Below, piece after piece: positions 18,959 through 35,249 of a DNA stretch of 64,000 nucleotides; position 1 is the first letter of the stretch, and the number at the start of each line of letters is the position of its first letter. The notes beneath the pieces were generated by a model that made no database searches, was not told where the DNA came from, and worked only from the letters and a program-made list of their open reading frames with translations. The translations under genes were made by a program, and so were the position numbers. Source of the DNA: Opisthocomus hoazin (lineage: Eukaryota > Chordata > Aves > Opisthocomiformes > Opisthocomidae); the NCBI RefSeq assembly GCF_030867145.1, contig NC_134443.1:3871977-3935976 (forward strand). Reading direction: 5' to 3'.

Positions 18959-20926
18959 CTAGTGGGGACCCTGTGGCAAGCTCTGGTTGTCCCTGCGGGC
19001 AAGCAGGGTCCCCTCCTCCTGCGCCACAGCCGCGCCGGCGCTGCTCCCCGGGGGGTCATCGCCCTGCCTGGCAGCCTCGGGGCTGTGCTGGGTGACCCCC
19101 GGTGCCGGGGGGGAGCTCCCGCCGCCCTGGGTGCCGTTACCCGCCGGCGGCTGCTGCGCGGTGGCCACGGGCAGCCGGGGAGACAGCGACAGCCCCTGGC
19201 TCCCCCACCCCGCGGTGTCCCAGGGCAGCTTGCGCAGCATCTCCTCCCGGAAGAGGCTGGTGCTGCTGCGGTACCTCTGGCCCTCATGGCCCGGTGCGGG
19301 CGCCCTGCGGCCCTGGCCAGCGCGGGGGTCCGTCCCGATGTCCACCGTGAGGTTGGTGTAGAGCGGGTGGAGGTGCTTGGCCAGCAGCTCGTAGGTGAGG
19401 GAGTTCATCCCGTCCTGCGTCCACATCCGCTGCGTGCGGATCAGCAGGTCAAACCTGGAGGGGACACAGGAGACGTGGTGTCACCGCCCAGCCCCCCGCC
19501 GGCCCCCCCCGCCCCCGCCAGCCCCCCGACCTGTGCGGGTTCTCCTCATTGCCTTTGTCGCTCTTGTGCTTCACCATCTTGTAGTGGCCGATGGAGATGG
19601 GCGGGCGGGCGATCTTCATGCCGGCCAGGCGCACCCTAAGGGCGACTGCCGCGTCACCTGAGGGTGCCATGGCGTGGGGACACGACCTGCCTCCCCCCCC
19701 CCCCCACTGCGGCGCAATGGCCCCCGCACTTTTGTCCTGCGCGGTGACACCGTCCCAGGCCCGGCAAGCGGCCAGGGCCTCCCGGCGGGACACAAACACG
19801 GGGGACGGCGAGACCGGCAGGTCCCCACGGCGTCCTACCTGGTGGCGATGTCATCATCCTCGCCGCCCCAGCCCCAGTACTCGTTGGGGAAACCATTGAT
19901 CTTCATGTACTGGTCAGGGGTGAGAGCTGAGACCCCCCCAAAGTACTGGGGGTACGGCAGGCTGCAAGAGGAGGGGAGACGCTGAGCCCAGGCCAGGGCC
20001 AGTCCCCCGGCTCACGCCAGCCGCCGTCGCCCACCTGTATCCGAATTTGTTCATGGCCACGGAGACGTGTTTGGGGTTCCAGGGGTCGCAGGTGTAGAGG
20101 TTGTGGTCGTTCTCGGGGATGAGGTCGACGTCGTGGAGGAAGAGGCAGTCCCACTCCTCATCCTTCAGCGCCTCCTTCACCCCCACGTTCAGCAGCTTGG
20201 CCCGGTTGAAGGTGGAGTTGCCGGCCTGCGGCGAAAGCCGGTTGGCAGCGGCGGCCCCCGGCACGAGCCCGGTGAGGCCCCCGCGCCCGCGGCGCTCACC
20301 TGGTGCACGACGTAGATGCCGTACTGGAGCTGCTGGCGCTGCAGGAAGGGGTGCAGGTAGTAGAGCAGGTGGCCCAGGTGGGTCTCGCGGTTGCGGTGGG
20401 GGATGATGACGGCGGTGCGGGACCGCGGCTCGCAGGCGGGGGGCTGGTACCGGCCGCCCTCCTGCACCGCCGGGTTCTTCGCCTGGATCTGCTCCAGCGT
20501 GGGCACCCGGCTGAAGCTCACCGTCAGCGGGCCGACTGCGGGGGGAGGCAGGGCCTGGCGGGGGGCGGCGGGGCAGCCCCGGGGGGGGGCCGCTCCCCCC
20601 GCCCCGCCCCGCGGGGGCCCCCCCCGCGCCCCCCCCCCCCGCTCCCCTCGGCGCCGGGCCGGGCGCTCACCGAGGAAGGGCGAGCGCTGGGGGCAGAAGG
20701 GCGGTGGGTGCGCGGGGTCGGGGCGGGCGGCGCGGCGCGGCAGCAGCCGGCTGAGGTTGGCGTACACGTCGTGGGTGCGGGAGTAGTCGAAGGCGGGCCC
20801 GGCGGCGCGGCCGAAGAGCGCGGTCAGGTTGCGGAACCCGCCCAGGGAGAAGTAGGCGACGAAGGCGAACTGGCAGCCCACCAGCAGCGCCAGCGTGCAG
20901 GGCCGCTCCAGCAGCCGCCGCAGCAT
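18959..20926 (-). CDS. B4GALT3: Beta-1,4-galactosyltransferase 3, 468 aa
   Basis: Golgi type II enzyme transferring galactose from UDP-Gal to terminal GlcNAc. Exons in transcript order: 20671-20926, 20300-20535, 20035-20225, 19839-19961, 19531-19635, 18959-19454 (1407 nt). Residues 1-30 give a short basic tail MLRRLLERP then the membrane anchor [20 protein letters not shown]. The catalytic domain has [17 protein letters not shown], the metal-binding [17 protein letters not shown], the [10 protein letters not shown] block and the substrate loop [19 protein letters not shown]. The start [17 protein letters not shown] is the human B4GALT3 start. The C-terminus is about 75 residues longer than human (393 aa) and low-complexity. 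Confidence 0.96.
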
Positions 20927-20944
20927 GGCGGGGCCCGGCCCGGC

Positions 20945-20986
20945 TCACCGGGGGCGGCGGGGGGCGGCCGGCGGGCGGGGCCGCAT
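20945..20986 (-). CDS. Short upstream ORF in the B4GALT3 5' UTR
   Basis: Within the coding exon's 5' UTR (acceptor ccctcccgcag just above 20994) an ATG opens a 13-codon frame, MRPRPPAAPRRPR, stopping 18 bp before the main ATG. Being so close it could dampen translation; function unknown. Confidence 0.4.
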   Translation of the reverse strand: MRPRPPAAPRRPR

Positions 20987-21082
20987 CGCGGGCGCTGCGG
21001 GAGGGAGCGGAGGGGAAGGGTCAGGCCCGCGGGGGGGGGGGGGGGGCCGCGGACCCCCCCGCCCCGCCCGGGCCCCCGGTAC

Positions 21083-21140
21083 CTGCGGGCGGCGGGAACG
21101 GCTCAGCCCCGCCCGGCCGCCGCCGCCATCTTGGAACGGA
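21083..21140 (-). other. B4GALT3: B4GALT3 non-coding first exon and CpG promoter
   Basis: Minus-strand reading CCAAGATGGCGGCGGCGG (about 21122-21137), running to donor gcccgcag|gtaccg. The next exon starts at 20994. It is a typical YY1-box TSS region. Confidence 0.55.
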
Positions 21141-22780
21141 GCGAGTGAGGGCGCGGGGCGGGGCGTGCTGGCGTGCGGGGCGAGGCCTCCCTGACGTTGC
21201 AGGTGTTAAAGGGGCCGGCGGGCCAGAGGGCGGGGCCGGGCCCGGGTGTCCCGGCGGGGGCGGCGGAGCGGGCGGGGGCCCCTCGAGGCGCCGGGGGGCA
21301 CCAGGGCTGCGCGAGCGGGCGGACGGCGGGACGCGGGGGAGCCCGAGCCGGAGACGGGAGGGAGCTCCGCAGGCGCCGCCCACAGGGGGCGTGTCCCTTA
21401 CAGCCCCGCCCCGCCGCGTCGCCGCAGCAACCGCGCACGCCACCGCTCCTCTCGTTGGGCCCGCCCCTGCTGTGGCGTCACGGCAGGGGTGCGCTCCGAT
21501 TGGACGCGGGGTTCGAGCCGGAAGTGGGGCCGTGCCCGGGGGTGTCCCCGCTATCGGGGGTCCCGGCCCCACGCCCCCCCAACGCCGCCGCCCTAACACC
21601 CCCCCCCCCCGTACTGCCGCTGCCCCCCTGGCTCCGCCCGCCCCCCCAAGCCCCCGCGGAGCCCCCGGCGCGGGGGGGGGAACGGGAGCTCCCGGCGCGC
21701 TGTGTCCCGTCCCCGGCCGTGGTTCTCGGAGCCCGAGAAGGGGAAGGGGGAGCGGCGGGGGCTCCGGTGGGCGGGGGAAGACGCGGTGCTGCGCGGTGTG
21801 CCGCCCCCCGCTGCCCCCAGGCACCGCCCGCACGGGTCCCCCGCGCCGGGGCACCGGGGGCTGCGAGACCCCCGCCCGTCCGCCCGCGGGCCGGCAGCTG
21901 CGCCGGGGGTCGGACCCGGACCCGCCCCCCGCTCCTCTCCTGCGCCGGTGGGTGCGGGCGGGGTGCCTGTTCCCCGTGGGCAGCCCCACGCCTGGGGCCC
22001 ACGGCCGGGCTCTGCGGGCGGGAGCTGGGCGAGGGGGTGGGCGCAGGGCGGGGGTCCGGGGGGCACAGCGGGGTGCCCAGCCCGGTGGCAGCAGCCAGGT
22101 GTGGGGGCCGGGGTGGGGATCGGGGGGTGCTCGCTGCCCGCACGCCCACCGGGACCCCCAGCGCGGCTCACGCCTCTTCCCCCCTCCCCCCCCCCAAAGC
22201 TTCGTGCTCTGCCGGCCCTTCCCCCGGAGCTGCAGCCCCCCGGGCTGCCCCGCTGCCGCCCCCTGCCCCAAGCTCCCCCCGCCTGGCCCGCCGGGATGCG
22301 GAGCCACGGTGAAGCTCCACCACCCCCGTGCCTGGCAGCAAGAGCCCTCTGCCCCCCAGGGCGAACCCCCCAAGCCCAGGCACCCACCCGGCAGTGCCGA
22401 ATGCAGCAGCAGGGTCCTGGGGGTCCCCGGCAGAGCAGGCGGCCGGCCCCGGTGTGCGGGGCTCCACGGGGGCTGGGGGGGCCATGCCGGGGTGTCTCCG
22501 GGCAGGCTGGCAGCACGGCTGGGCCCTGGGTGCCCACCGCCCCGGCTGCAACCCTGAGAGACGGGATCGGTCCCACGGCCGCCCCGAGGGGCTGCACCCG
22601 AAGGGAAGCACCCGGTGAAGTCCCATTCTGGGCAAGGCTGGTGGCCCCAGTTCATGGAGGGCAAGGGGTGCTGGTGGCCCCCTGGGAGGGGAAAGGCCCT
22701 GGGAGCGACGCGGGGGCTGCGCTGGGACCAGTAAGGGGGGGTTAACACCGCCGCAGCTGTGCCCGAGGGACGCTGCCGTG
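21141..22780. other. B4GALT3-ADAMTS4 spacer without a recognised gene
   Basis: About 1.6 kb of GC-rich unique-looking sequence. Long open frames on both strands have no recognisable domain and fit GC-driven stop depletion. A CCAAT-like ccgattgg occurs near 21500. Confidence 0.5.
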
Positions 22781-22819
22781 CCTGGCACCGCTGCGCCGAT
22801 CACAACACACCACAGCCAG

Positions 22820-23092
22820 CTCCATAAATAGCTTTAAATAACGGCGTTGCAATAAATTACAACTGGGTGGCTGCGCCGGGGGGGCAGCGTGGGGCGGGGG
22901 GGCCTGGGGCCTGCCCAGGGGGTCCCCCCGCTCTGCCCGTGGAGGGGCTGAGGTAGATGCGGTTCCCTGCACCAGGGTCTGTCCCGTGCGTGGCACGAGC
23001 CTGCCGGGGCTCTGCCGAGGGGCCGCCCAACGCCGTCCCATGGACAGTGCCCCCGCGCCCGGCAGGCAATAAATAACCAAATAAATAGGCAC
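22820..23092 (-). promoter_or_regulatory. ADAMTS4: AU-rich elements in the ADAMTS4 3' UTR
   Basis: On minus the 3' UTR reads CTATTTATTTGG and GTTATTTATTGCC (plus positions about 23065-23090), with further ATTTA-type motifs near 22823-22855. Overlapping ATTTA pentamers fit an unstable, cytokine-inducible mRNA. The final poly(A) signal is not obvious. Confidence 0.5.
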
Positions 23093-23149
23093 GGCGGTGC
23101 CGCCGGGATTGCTTCCCGGCAGAGCCATGTCCCGTCCGGGTTTGTGCCG

Positions 23150-26100
23150 CTACTGCTCACGCCGGCGGCTCCTGAGGATCTCCAGGATCTCGGCTTTCTG
23201 CTTCTCCCAGGCCTCCGACGGGCGTCTCGGCGCCCGGGGCACGAAGAAGCTGTATTTCAAGCGTGGCGGGCGCCGCTCGTCCACCACCAGCGCCTGCAGC
23301 ACCAAGGGCTCACGCAGCGGCCCCCGGCCCACCAGCGTCTCGGTGGCTGCCGTGGCCCCGCTGTAGCGCAGCGTCGCGCCGCCCACCAGCACCACGTCGG
23401 TCGTGGAGGGCACCAGGACGTAGCCGCCATTGAGCAGCGAGCTGCCGTCCGGCCGCCGCAGCGCCAGGAAGACGTCCTCGCTGCCCGACACCGAGATCTG
23501 CCGGACCAGGAGGTGCGTGGCACCGGCCGGGATGGTCACCACGTCGTTGTAGCCGTAGCTGCGGGGCAGAGGGGGGTTGGAGGGGTGATGGCAGCCTGCG
23601 GGTGACACGCTCACCCCACCGCCACCACTCTCGGGGCGCTTACCGGGGTTTGGCGAAGGAGCCGTACACCTTGGTGCAGCCAGAGCCGTCGCCGCCGCAC
23701 GTCATGCACTTATCGAACTTCTTCTTGGAGCCGATGATGCGGTCGCAGCCGGTGGGGACGCAGCGTCCCTGCACGCACACGCCTGTGCTCTCGGGTGAGC
23801 AGGGCGTCCCGTCGGCCACCTGCGGCGCGGCACGGCGTCAGCGCCCGTCGGCAGCACCCCGGGGCGCCCGCGGGCGGGGGACACTCACCCTCGGCTGCAG
23901 CACGTGGTAGTAGCCCAGGGTCTGGGACTGGCAGGTCAGCTTGCACTGGTCCCGCTCAGGGACGCCGCTGTAGCGTGGGACCCAGTCCGGGGGGGCCGGG
24001 AGCCCCTTGACGAGGTCGGGGCGATGGTTGTAGGCAGCGCACTGCTCCTCCCGGAAGGCGAGGGCTGCGAGGTGGCGAGGCAGTCAGCACCGGCGGCAGC
24101 CCCCAGCCCCCCGCAACCCCCGGCGACCGGTGCCATCCCCACCCCACTCACGGGTGCTGCCGGGACACTCCTCCACGTTGCAGGACTGGAAGCGGGTGCG
24201 CTTGCCCTCGCAGTACCGGCCGCCGTGGCGAGGCGCCGGCGCGGTGCAGTTGCGGTGGGAGAGCTGGACGCCGCCGCCGCAGGTCCGCGAGCAGCCGCCC
24301 CATGGCCCCCACGGCCCCCAGCCCCCATCCACGGGCACCTGCAGCCGGAAAACGCAACGCAGGGGTCACACTGGTGCTGGCAGGTGAGCGCCCACCCAGC
24401 CACCCCCCGCGCTGCGCTGCCGGGACTCACGGTGAGCTCCTGCATGCGGCTGAGGCCGACGCAGAGCCCGTCCATGCAGGCTCTGCCCGGCGCGCACGGC
24501 GTGCCGTCGGCCCACGGGAAGTGCTTCGTCTGGCAGACGGCGCGGCCGCCGACGTGGCCGGTGCACCACAGCGAGGCGCAGGGCGGCTGCCGGTCGCCGC
24601 AGTGCCGCGAGTCGGGCCCGAAGGCGAGCTGGCACTGCCGCAGCACCGGGTAGACGCTGCCCGGCAGCGCTGAGGGCAGCTGCAGCCACTCCGAAGGCTT
24701 GTCCAGGAGGCAGTGACCTGCGGGGACGTGACACCGCTGCACGGGGGTCCCTGAGTGCACCGCGACCCCTGCTCACCGGGACCCCCGTGCCGGGTCATAC
24801 CGTGGCCGTTGTCCAAGAAGTCGGTGATGAAGCGGGCGCTGCACGGGGACCACATCTCACCAGGTTCCAGCGAGGAGAGGACGGGAGCCATCACGCGGCG
24901 CGTGGCTCCGGAGCGGCTGTTCAGGTCCTGGCAGTGCGGTGAGGTGTCGTGCAGCATGTTGAAGACGTGGCCTGTGCCGGGCGACAGCAGTGTCAGCCCC
25001 GGGGGGCTCACAGGGGGCAGCAGGCATGTCCCCCCCCCCGCTGGCCCCCAGCGCTCACCCAGCTCGTGGGCGGCCGTGAATGCCGACTGCAGCCCGTCGT
25101 CCTCCACGATGGCACAGCTCCGCTCGGGGTCGCAGACGGTGCCCACGTCGGCCATGCCCAGTGTGTCGCAGGTGGCCGCCCCACACAGGTCCTGGGGGCA
25201 CACGGGTTATGGGGGGGGGGCTCAGGGGCACCCCCAGACCCAGCCAATGCCCAGGCTCCCTGGGATGGGCCCCGGGGACACCGCCAGCCCCAAAACCCAT
25301 GGACAGCCCAGGGGCTCACCCAGCACCCAAACAGCCCTGGGGGGGCAAAGACCCCTGCAGCTCCCCCTGGACCCCCCACACCCTCCCAGCCATCACCCCC
25401 CCACACCTGCCGAGTGAAGAGGATGGCGGTGTCGAAGTGGAGGGGACTGTCCTCGTCGGGGACGTTGAGCCCCTTCTGCCACTGGCAGAAGTTGCGGAGC
25501 ATCTGGGCGGCGTTGGGGGTGGCGGGGGGCCCCGGGGTGCCCTGGCCCAGCACCACCAGCCGCGTCACCCGCAGCTCCACCGCGTTGCCCAGGCTGCCGT
25601 GCCGGAAGGACCGGGCGGCTGCCGCCAGCACCGTCAGCAGGTACCGCTGGAGCCCCGCGCCGTGGAACCGGGCCATCGACTCGTCCGCCACCACCAGCAT
25701 CTCCACGTACCGCGGCACCGAGGCGAAGCGCTGCCGGGGAGCGGGGCGCTGGGGCAGGGGACCAGCGCCGGCCAGTGCCTCCCAGCACAGGTCACACCGT
25801 CCCGGTGGCCCCCGTTGCCCCCACCCCACGCTGGTGCCCCCCATCCCCATGCTCGTCCCTGCCGGTGCCCCCCCGCCCCCGGTGCCCCCCCCACCCCACC
25901 CCTGCGCAGGGTCCCGGCATCCCGCGGTCCCGGTCGCCCCCTCGGGACGGGTCCCGGCGGTGCCCCGGGAGGCGGAGGGGAAGCCCGGCCCAGCCCGGTC
26001 TGCCCCGGCCCGTCTTGGTCCCGGCCTGTCCCTGTCCGGTGTGTCCACCCCGTCCCAGTCCATCCCGGTCCCAGCCCATCCCGGTCCCGGTCTGTCCCCA

Positions 26101-26468
26101 TCCATCCCAGTTCAGTGTGTCCCAGTCCATCCCATCCCATCCCATCCCATCCCTGGTCCCAGTCCATTCTGGTCCGGTGAGTCCTGGTCCATCCCATCCC
26201 AGTCCCAGTCCATCCCCGTCCCGGTCTGTCCCCATCCATCCCAGTTCAGTGTGTCCCGGTCCACCCCGTCCCTGTCCCAGCCCATCCCATCCCGGTCCCA
26301 GCCCAGCCCGCCCCGGTCCCGTCCCCCCGGCCGTACCTTGGCTCTCCTCGGGGCCGGCCCCACGCGGGACCGCGTCCCGGCCTCGCCCGGTGCCGTGACC
26401 GGACACGCGGGACCGGGGGCGGCCCCGGCGGCGGCAGCGACCAGGAGCGCCAGGAGCGCGCGGCGCAT
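23150..26468 (-). CDS. ADAMTS4: ADAMTS4 aggrecanase with severely shortened prodomain, 664 aa
   Basis: Secreted zinc metalloprotease cleaving aggrecan and versican. Exons in transcript order: 26337-26468, 25407-25730, 25059-25191, 24801-24971, 24431-24717, 24152-24338, 23889-24064, 23644-23819, 23150-23558 (1995 nt). Exon 1 gives signal peptide [19 protein letters not shown] then GPACPV...APRRAK, meeting [16 protein letters not shown] at the furin site. Next come the catalytic domain with zinc motif [12 protein letters not shown], the disintegrin-like domain, one thrombospondin type-1 repeat ([19 protein letters not shown]), the cysteine-rich domain and the spacer ending [12 protein letters not shown]. 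There is no second TSP repeat, as expected of ADAMTS4. Human is 837 aa; the missing ~170 residues are all prodomain. A TTAAAAGG element about 75 bp above the ATG suggests exon 1 is first. Confidence 0.93.
26040..26325. repeat. CCCATCCCRGTCC repeat in ADAMTS4 intron 1
   Basis: Degenerate short units of cccatccc, cggtcccag and tctgtccccatccatccc, with a longer period of about 130 bp: the block tctgtccccatccatcccag + ttcagtgtgtccc recurs near 26090 and 26225. Confidence 0.8.
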
Positions 26469-26529
26469 GGCCCGGGCACCGCGACAGCACCGCGACAGCA
26501 CCGCGACAGCGGGTCCCGCCGCGCTGCCC

Positions 26530-26545
26530 CCGCCGCCGCCTTTTA
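26530..26545 (-). promoter_or_regulatory. ADAMTS4: Possible TATA-like element of ADAMTS4
   Basis: ccttttaacg on plus reads CGTTAAAAGG on minus, about 70 bp upstream of the first ATG. A triple gcgacagcacc repeat lies between. Confidence 0.35.
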
Positions 26546-26829
26546 ACGGGCGGGAGAGGCGGCCCCGGCGGGGGGCGGAGCGGGGCAGCCCCGGCCCCCC
26601 CGGGCCATTCCGGGAAGGCAGAGCCGGGTCCCCGGGGAGCGGGGCCGGGCTGGGGGACCCCCCTCGCCGGGATCCCCTCCGCGGGACCCCTGTGCGGGGC
26701 CGCTACGGGGAAGACCCAGGTCGGGGGGGGGGCTGCACGTCTGCTTGGGGCCGCCCCAGGGCGGCCGGGATGGGTGTGGGGCTGGGGGTCCCCCGGGGGC
26801 TCCCACACCCTGCAGCACCTGCTGCCCCC

Positions 26830-27075
26830 TCGTACCCCACTGCTCCCTCCTCCTCATCATCCCTGCCTGTCGCCCCCAACCCTCCTCCTCCTCCTCATCC
26901 CTTCCTGTCCCCTCCAACCCTCCTCCTCCTCTTCATCTCTGCCAGTCCCCCCCAACCCTCCTCCTCCTCATCCCTTCCTGTCCCCCCCAACCCTCCTCCT
27001 CCTCTTCATCCCTGCCTGTCCCCTCCAACCCTCCTCCTCCTCATCCCTTCCTGTCCCCTCCACCCCTCCCGACCC
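26830..27075. repeat. Pyrimidine-rich minisatellite (ccctcctcctcctcatccc)
   Basis: Five to seven imperfect copies of a 30-57 bp unit made of ccaaccctcctcctcctc, atccctgcctgtccc or atcccttcctgtccc in the ADAMTS4-NDUFS2 spacer. Confidence 0.85.
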
Positions 27076-27099
27076 CTCCATGCCAGCCCATCCCCTCCC

Positions 27100-27690
27100 T
27101 GTGTCCGCTCTTCCCAGCAGGGCCACCGGCTGTGTCACACCCCGAGTCACCTCCTGGCCCCCCGCCTGGCTGCATCCTGCTTCCTCCCTTCTCGGAACAG
27201 GGGCTGGGCCCGGACGTCCTTCCTGCCCTGGCACCCCCCGGCACCCCCGTCTTGGGGTGCCCTGCGCGGCCCCGGGGGCTGCTGTGCCGGTGCTGTCCCC
27301 GCCATCCCCGGGACAACAACGGGGTGACGCGGCCTGGCACAAAGGGACCTGGCAGCACCCAGCGCTGCTGCACAAAGGGCCTCTGTGCCGGTGCCGCAGC
27401 GGTGCTCAGCCGCACTCTTGGGACCCCTGTATGCTCGGGAGCAGTGCTGCCGGCGGGGTGCGGAGCCCACCTGGAGCCCACCATGGCCCTGGCACCTGCC
27501 GCTGCCGGCACAGGCAGCAGCCACTGCCACAGCCAGCGGCCACCGGAGCCGGCATCCCAAGGGCCGCGGCATCCGCTGGCTGCAGCATCTGGCACAGGCA
27601 GCGTCCCTGGGGTCTGACATCTGCTCTGGCCGACATCCCCCGCCGCTGGCACCTGCCCCGGTGCAGCATCTGCTGCCTCCGGCGTCCCTC
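27100..27690. other. ADAMTS4-NDUFS2 spacer, no gene seen
   Basis: GC-rich unique sequence with degenerate ctggcacc/ccgctgc motifs. No exon with recognisable protein content on either strand, including any missing ADAMTS4 prodomain. Confidence 0.45.
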
Positions 27691-27965
27691 AGCTCCGGCA
27701 TCTTCCGGCTCAGGCACCCCCTGGCTCCAGCATCCCCCAGCTCCTGTATCCTCCCAGCTCCAGCATCCCCCGCTCCTGTATCCCCCCAGATCCAGTATCC
27801 CCAGCTCCAGTATCCTCCAGCTCCAGTATGCCCCCAGCTCCAGTATCCCCCAGCTCCAGTATCCCCCAGCTCCTGTATCCCCCCGGATCCAGTATCCCCA
27901 GCTCCTGTATCCCCCCAGCTCCAGTATCCCCCAGCTCCTGTATCCCCCCAGCTCCATCCTCCCCA
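27690..27965. repeat. 15-17 bp minisatellite (agctccagtatccccc)
   Basis: About 16 units alternating agctccagtatccccc and agctcctgtatcccccc. The period is near-regular and leaves long open frames on both strands. Confidence 0.9.
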
Positions 27966-28559
27966 CAGGTCTGGGGTCAGGGCCGTGGGGCACCCTCGGG
28001 TGCTGGGGGGGGTGGTCAGTGCAGGGGGCTCCTCCTGACTCAGCCTCCCCACCCAGGGCCAGATCCAGCCCCAGCAGCACGGCCCTGCGCGGGGGGGGCC
28101 CAGCAGCCAACATCTGGACGGCATCACCGCGCGCAGCCACCGTGACTCACGCCGGGTCGGAACAGCCGTGACGCGGGGGTCGGGCGGCCGCTGGCGTCAC
28201 CGTGGCCAGTGACGCAGGGCGAGGCCGCGGGAGCTGGCGTGACCCCATGGCTGTGGGGTCATGGCGGGGGGGACAGGGGACATGGGGGTCCTGGCACGGA
28301 AGGGTGGTCCCCGTGTCCCCCAGGAGCGGGGCAAACCCAGATGCCGGAGCCAGGGAATCCCCCAGCGGGGGGGGCTAGGGGCGCAGCCTGGCCACAGGAC
28401 AATATTGGCGTCCCCCCCAGCACCCCCAGGGCGCCCTGGCACCCATCGTCCCCCCCAGCACCCGCACGGGACACTGCGGGTGTCACAGGAGGGGACAGAG
28501 CCCACCTCCGGCTGCAGCGGTCCCCGAGCGTGAGGGGCTGGGGACCCGCGACCCCCCGC

Positions 28560-28815
28560 CATCACGCTGGGACGGGACACACCGCTCCTCCCTCACCCGG
28601 CTGGCCCTGTCCCCTCCGCCCTGTCCCTCCGCCCGGTCCCCTGGTTCCCTCTGGGCACCGCCCTGTCGCCCCGTCCCCCTGTCCCCTCCATCCCCTCTCC
28701 CCTCTGTCCCTGTCTCCATCCGTGTCCCCATCCCTGTCCCTTCCACCCTTCTCCCCTTTGTCCCTGTCTCCTCCGCCCCTGTTCTTGTCCCCATCCCTGT
28801 CCCCCCCCGTCCCCA
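28560..28815. repeat. ctgtcccctcc C-rich degenerate repeat before NDUFS2
   Basis: Short ctgtccccntcc units without strict period, ending about 40 bp before the first YY1-type box of the NDUFS2 promoter. Confidence 0.6.
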
Positions 28816-28861
28816 TCCCCACGGGACCGCCCCGTCCCGCTGCCGGCCTCTGCCCGGCACA

Positions 28862-29039
28862 AAGATGGCGGCGTCCCCCAGGGGCCGTTTCGCGACTGTT
28901 TCCCTTAGTAAAGATGGCGGCGGAGCTGCCCACAGCCAATATGGCGGCGCGGCTTCTCCTGCCCTTCCTCACGCGGCGCGTGGCCCCGCCCCCCGCGGCG
29001 GCGAGGGCGGGGCGGCGCACGCGCAGTGCCAAGGGCAAG
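28862..29039 (+). promoter_or_regulatory. NDUFS2: NDUFS2 promoter with four ATGGCGGC boxes
   Basis: AAAGATGGCGGCG at 28861, TAGTAAAGATGGCGGCG at 28908-28924, aatatggcggcg at about 28937, and AAGATGGCGGC at 29037, which contains the start codon. The 17-mer at 28908 also occurs in the UFC1 promoter. Confidence 0.6.
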
Positions 29040-34625
<5,586 letters not shown>

Positions 34626-34729
34626 GGCAGCATCCTCGGCTGGTCCCACGGCGCCTGTCTCCTGCTGCGTGTGCTGCTTCGGGCGCGGGGAGCCCGCGGC
34701 CCCCCGCACCCCCTTCCTCGTCTGAGTCA

Positions 34730-34735
34730 AATAAA
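34730..34735 (+). terminator. NDUFS2: NDUFS2 poly(A) signal AATAAA
   Basis: Canonical hexamer 104 nt after the stop. Confidence 0.85.
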
Positions 34736-35249
34736 GACTAAACCGGGTCCCGGCTGTCCAGCGCCTCTGTCCCCGCCGCAGCCCTGCTCCTCGGCCGAGC
34801 CCCTGGAGCCCTGCTCTTCCTCCCTGTCCTGTGTGAGGCTCGTGGTCGGGAGCTTCCCCTTGCCGTGATCACCGCCCTGCCCGGCTGCGGGGAGCCCGGA
34901 GGGACCCCGGCTTTGGGCGCTGCCGGCACTGCAGCCTGGGGGCCTTCCCCAGCAGCCCCCACCCCCCGGGGCTGGCGGTGCCCCCGCAGCCCCCCGGTGG
35001 CCGCAGTAGGGCTGGGGTGGGTGGCGTTTGGGGACAGCTCGCCGGCCCCTTGAGCAACATCTGCGCTGCCCTTTGCCGGAAGAGGGGACGGCGGCGCTGG
35101 CCGGTTCCCCGGTGTGGCCGGGGCTGGAGGAGGGGGGAAGCAAAGCGAGGGCGGCGCGAGCCGGCGGGGAGGAAGGCGCTGGCTCTGCCGTCGCTGACTC
35201 CGGTGCGATAGCCCCGCTGTGCCGGACCCGGTTTAGGCCAGGGCGAGCG
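34736..35249 (+). promoter_or_regulatory. FCER1G: NDUFS2-FCER1G spacer / FCER1G promoter region
   Basis: About 500 bp, GC-rich, no gene. It holds purine-rich gaggaggggggaagcaaag (about 35128-35146), an ETS/PU.1-compatible stretch fitting myeloid expression, but no clear TATA. Confidence 0.4.

Noticed and set aside
21141-22780. Large open frames (335-575 codons) between B4GALT3 and ADAMTS4
   Set aside because: Both strands are open at once with Pro/Gly/Arg/Ala bias and no domain, splice pattern or homolog I recognise.
26469-26501. Upstream extension of ADAMTS4 (VLSRCCRGARA before MRRALL)
   Set aside because: The frame is open but starts with GTG, not ATG; extending it would bury the signal peptide and does not supply the missing prodomain.
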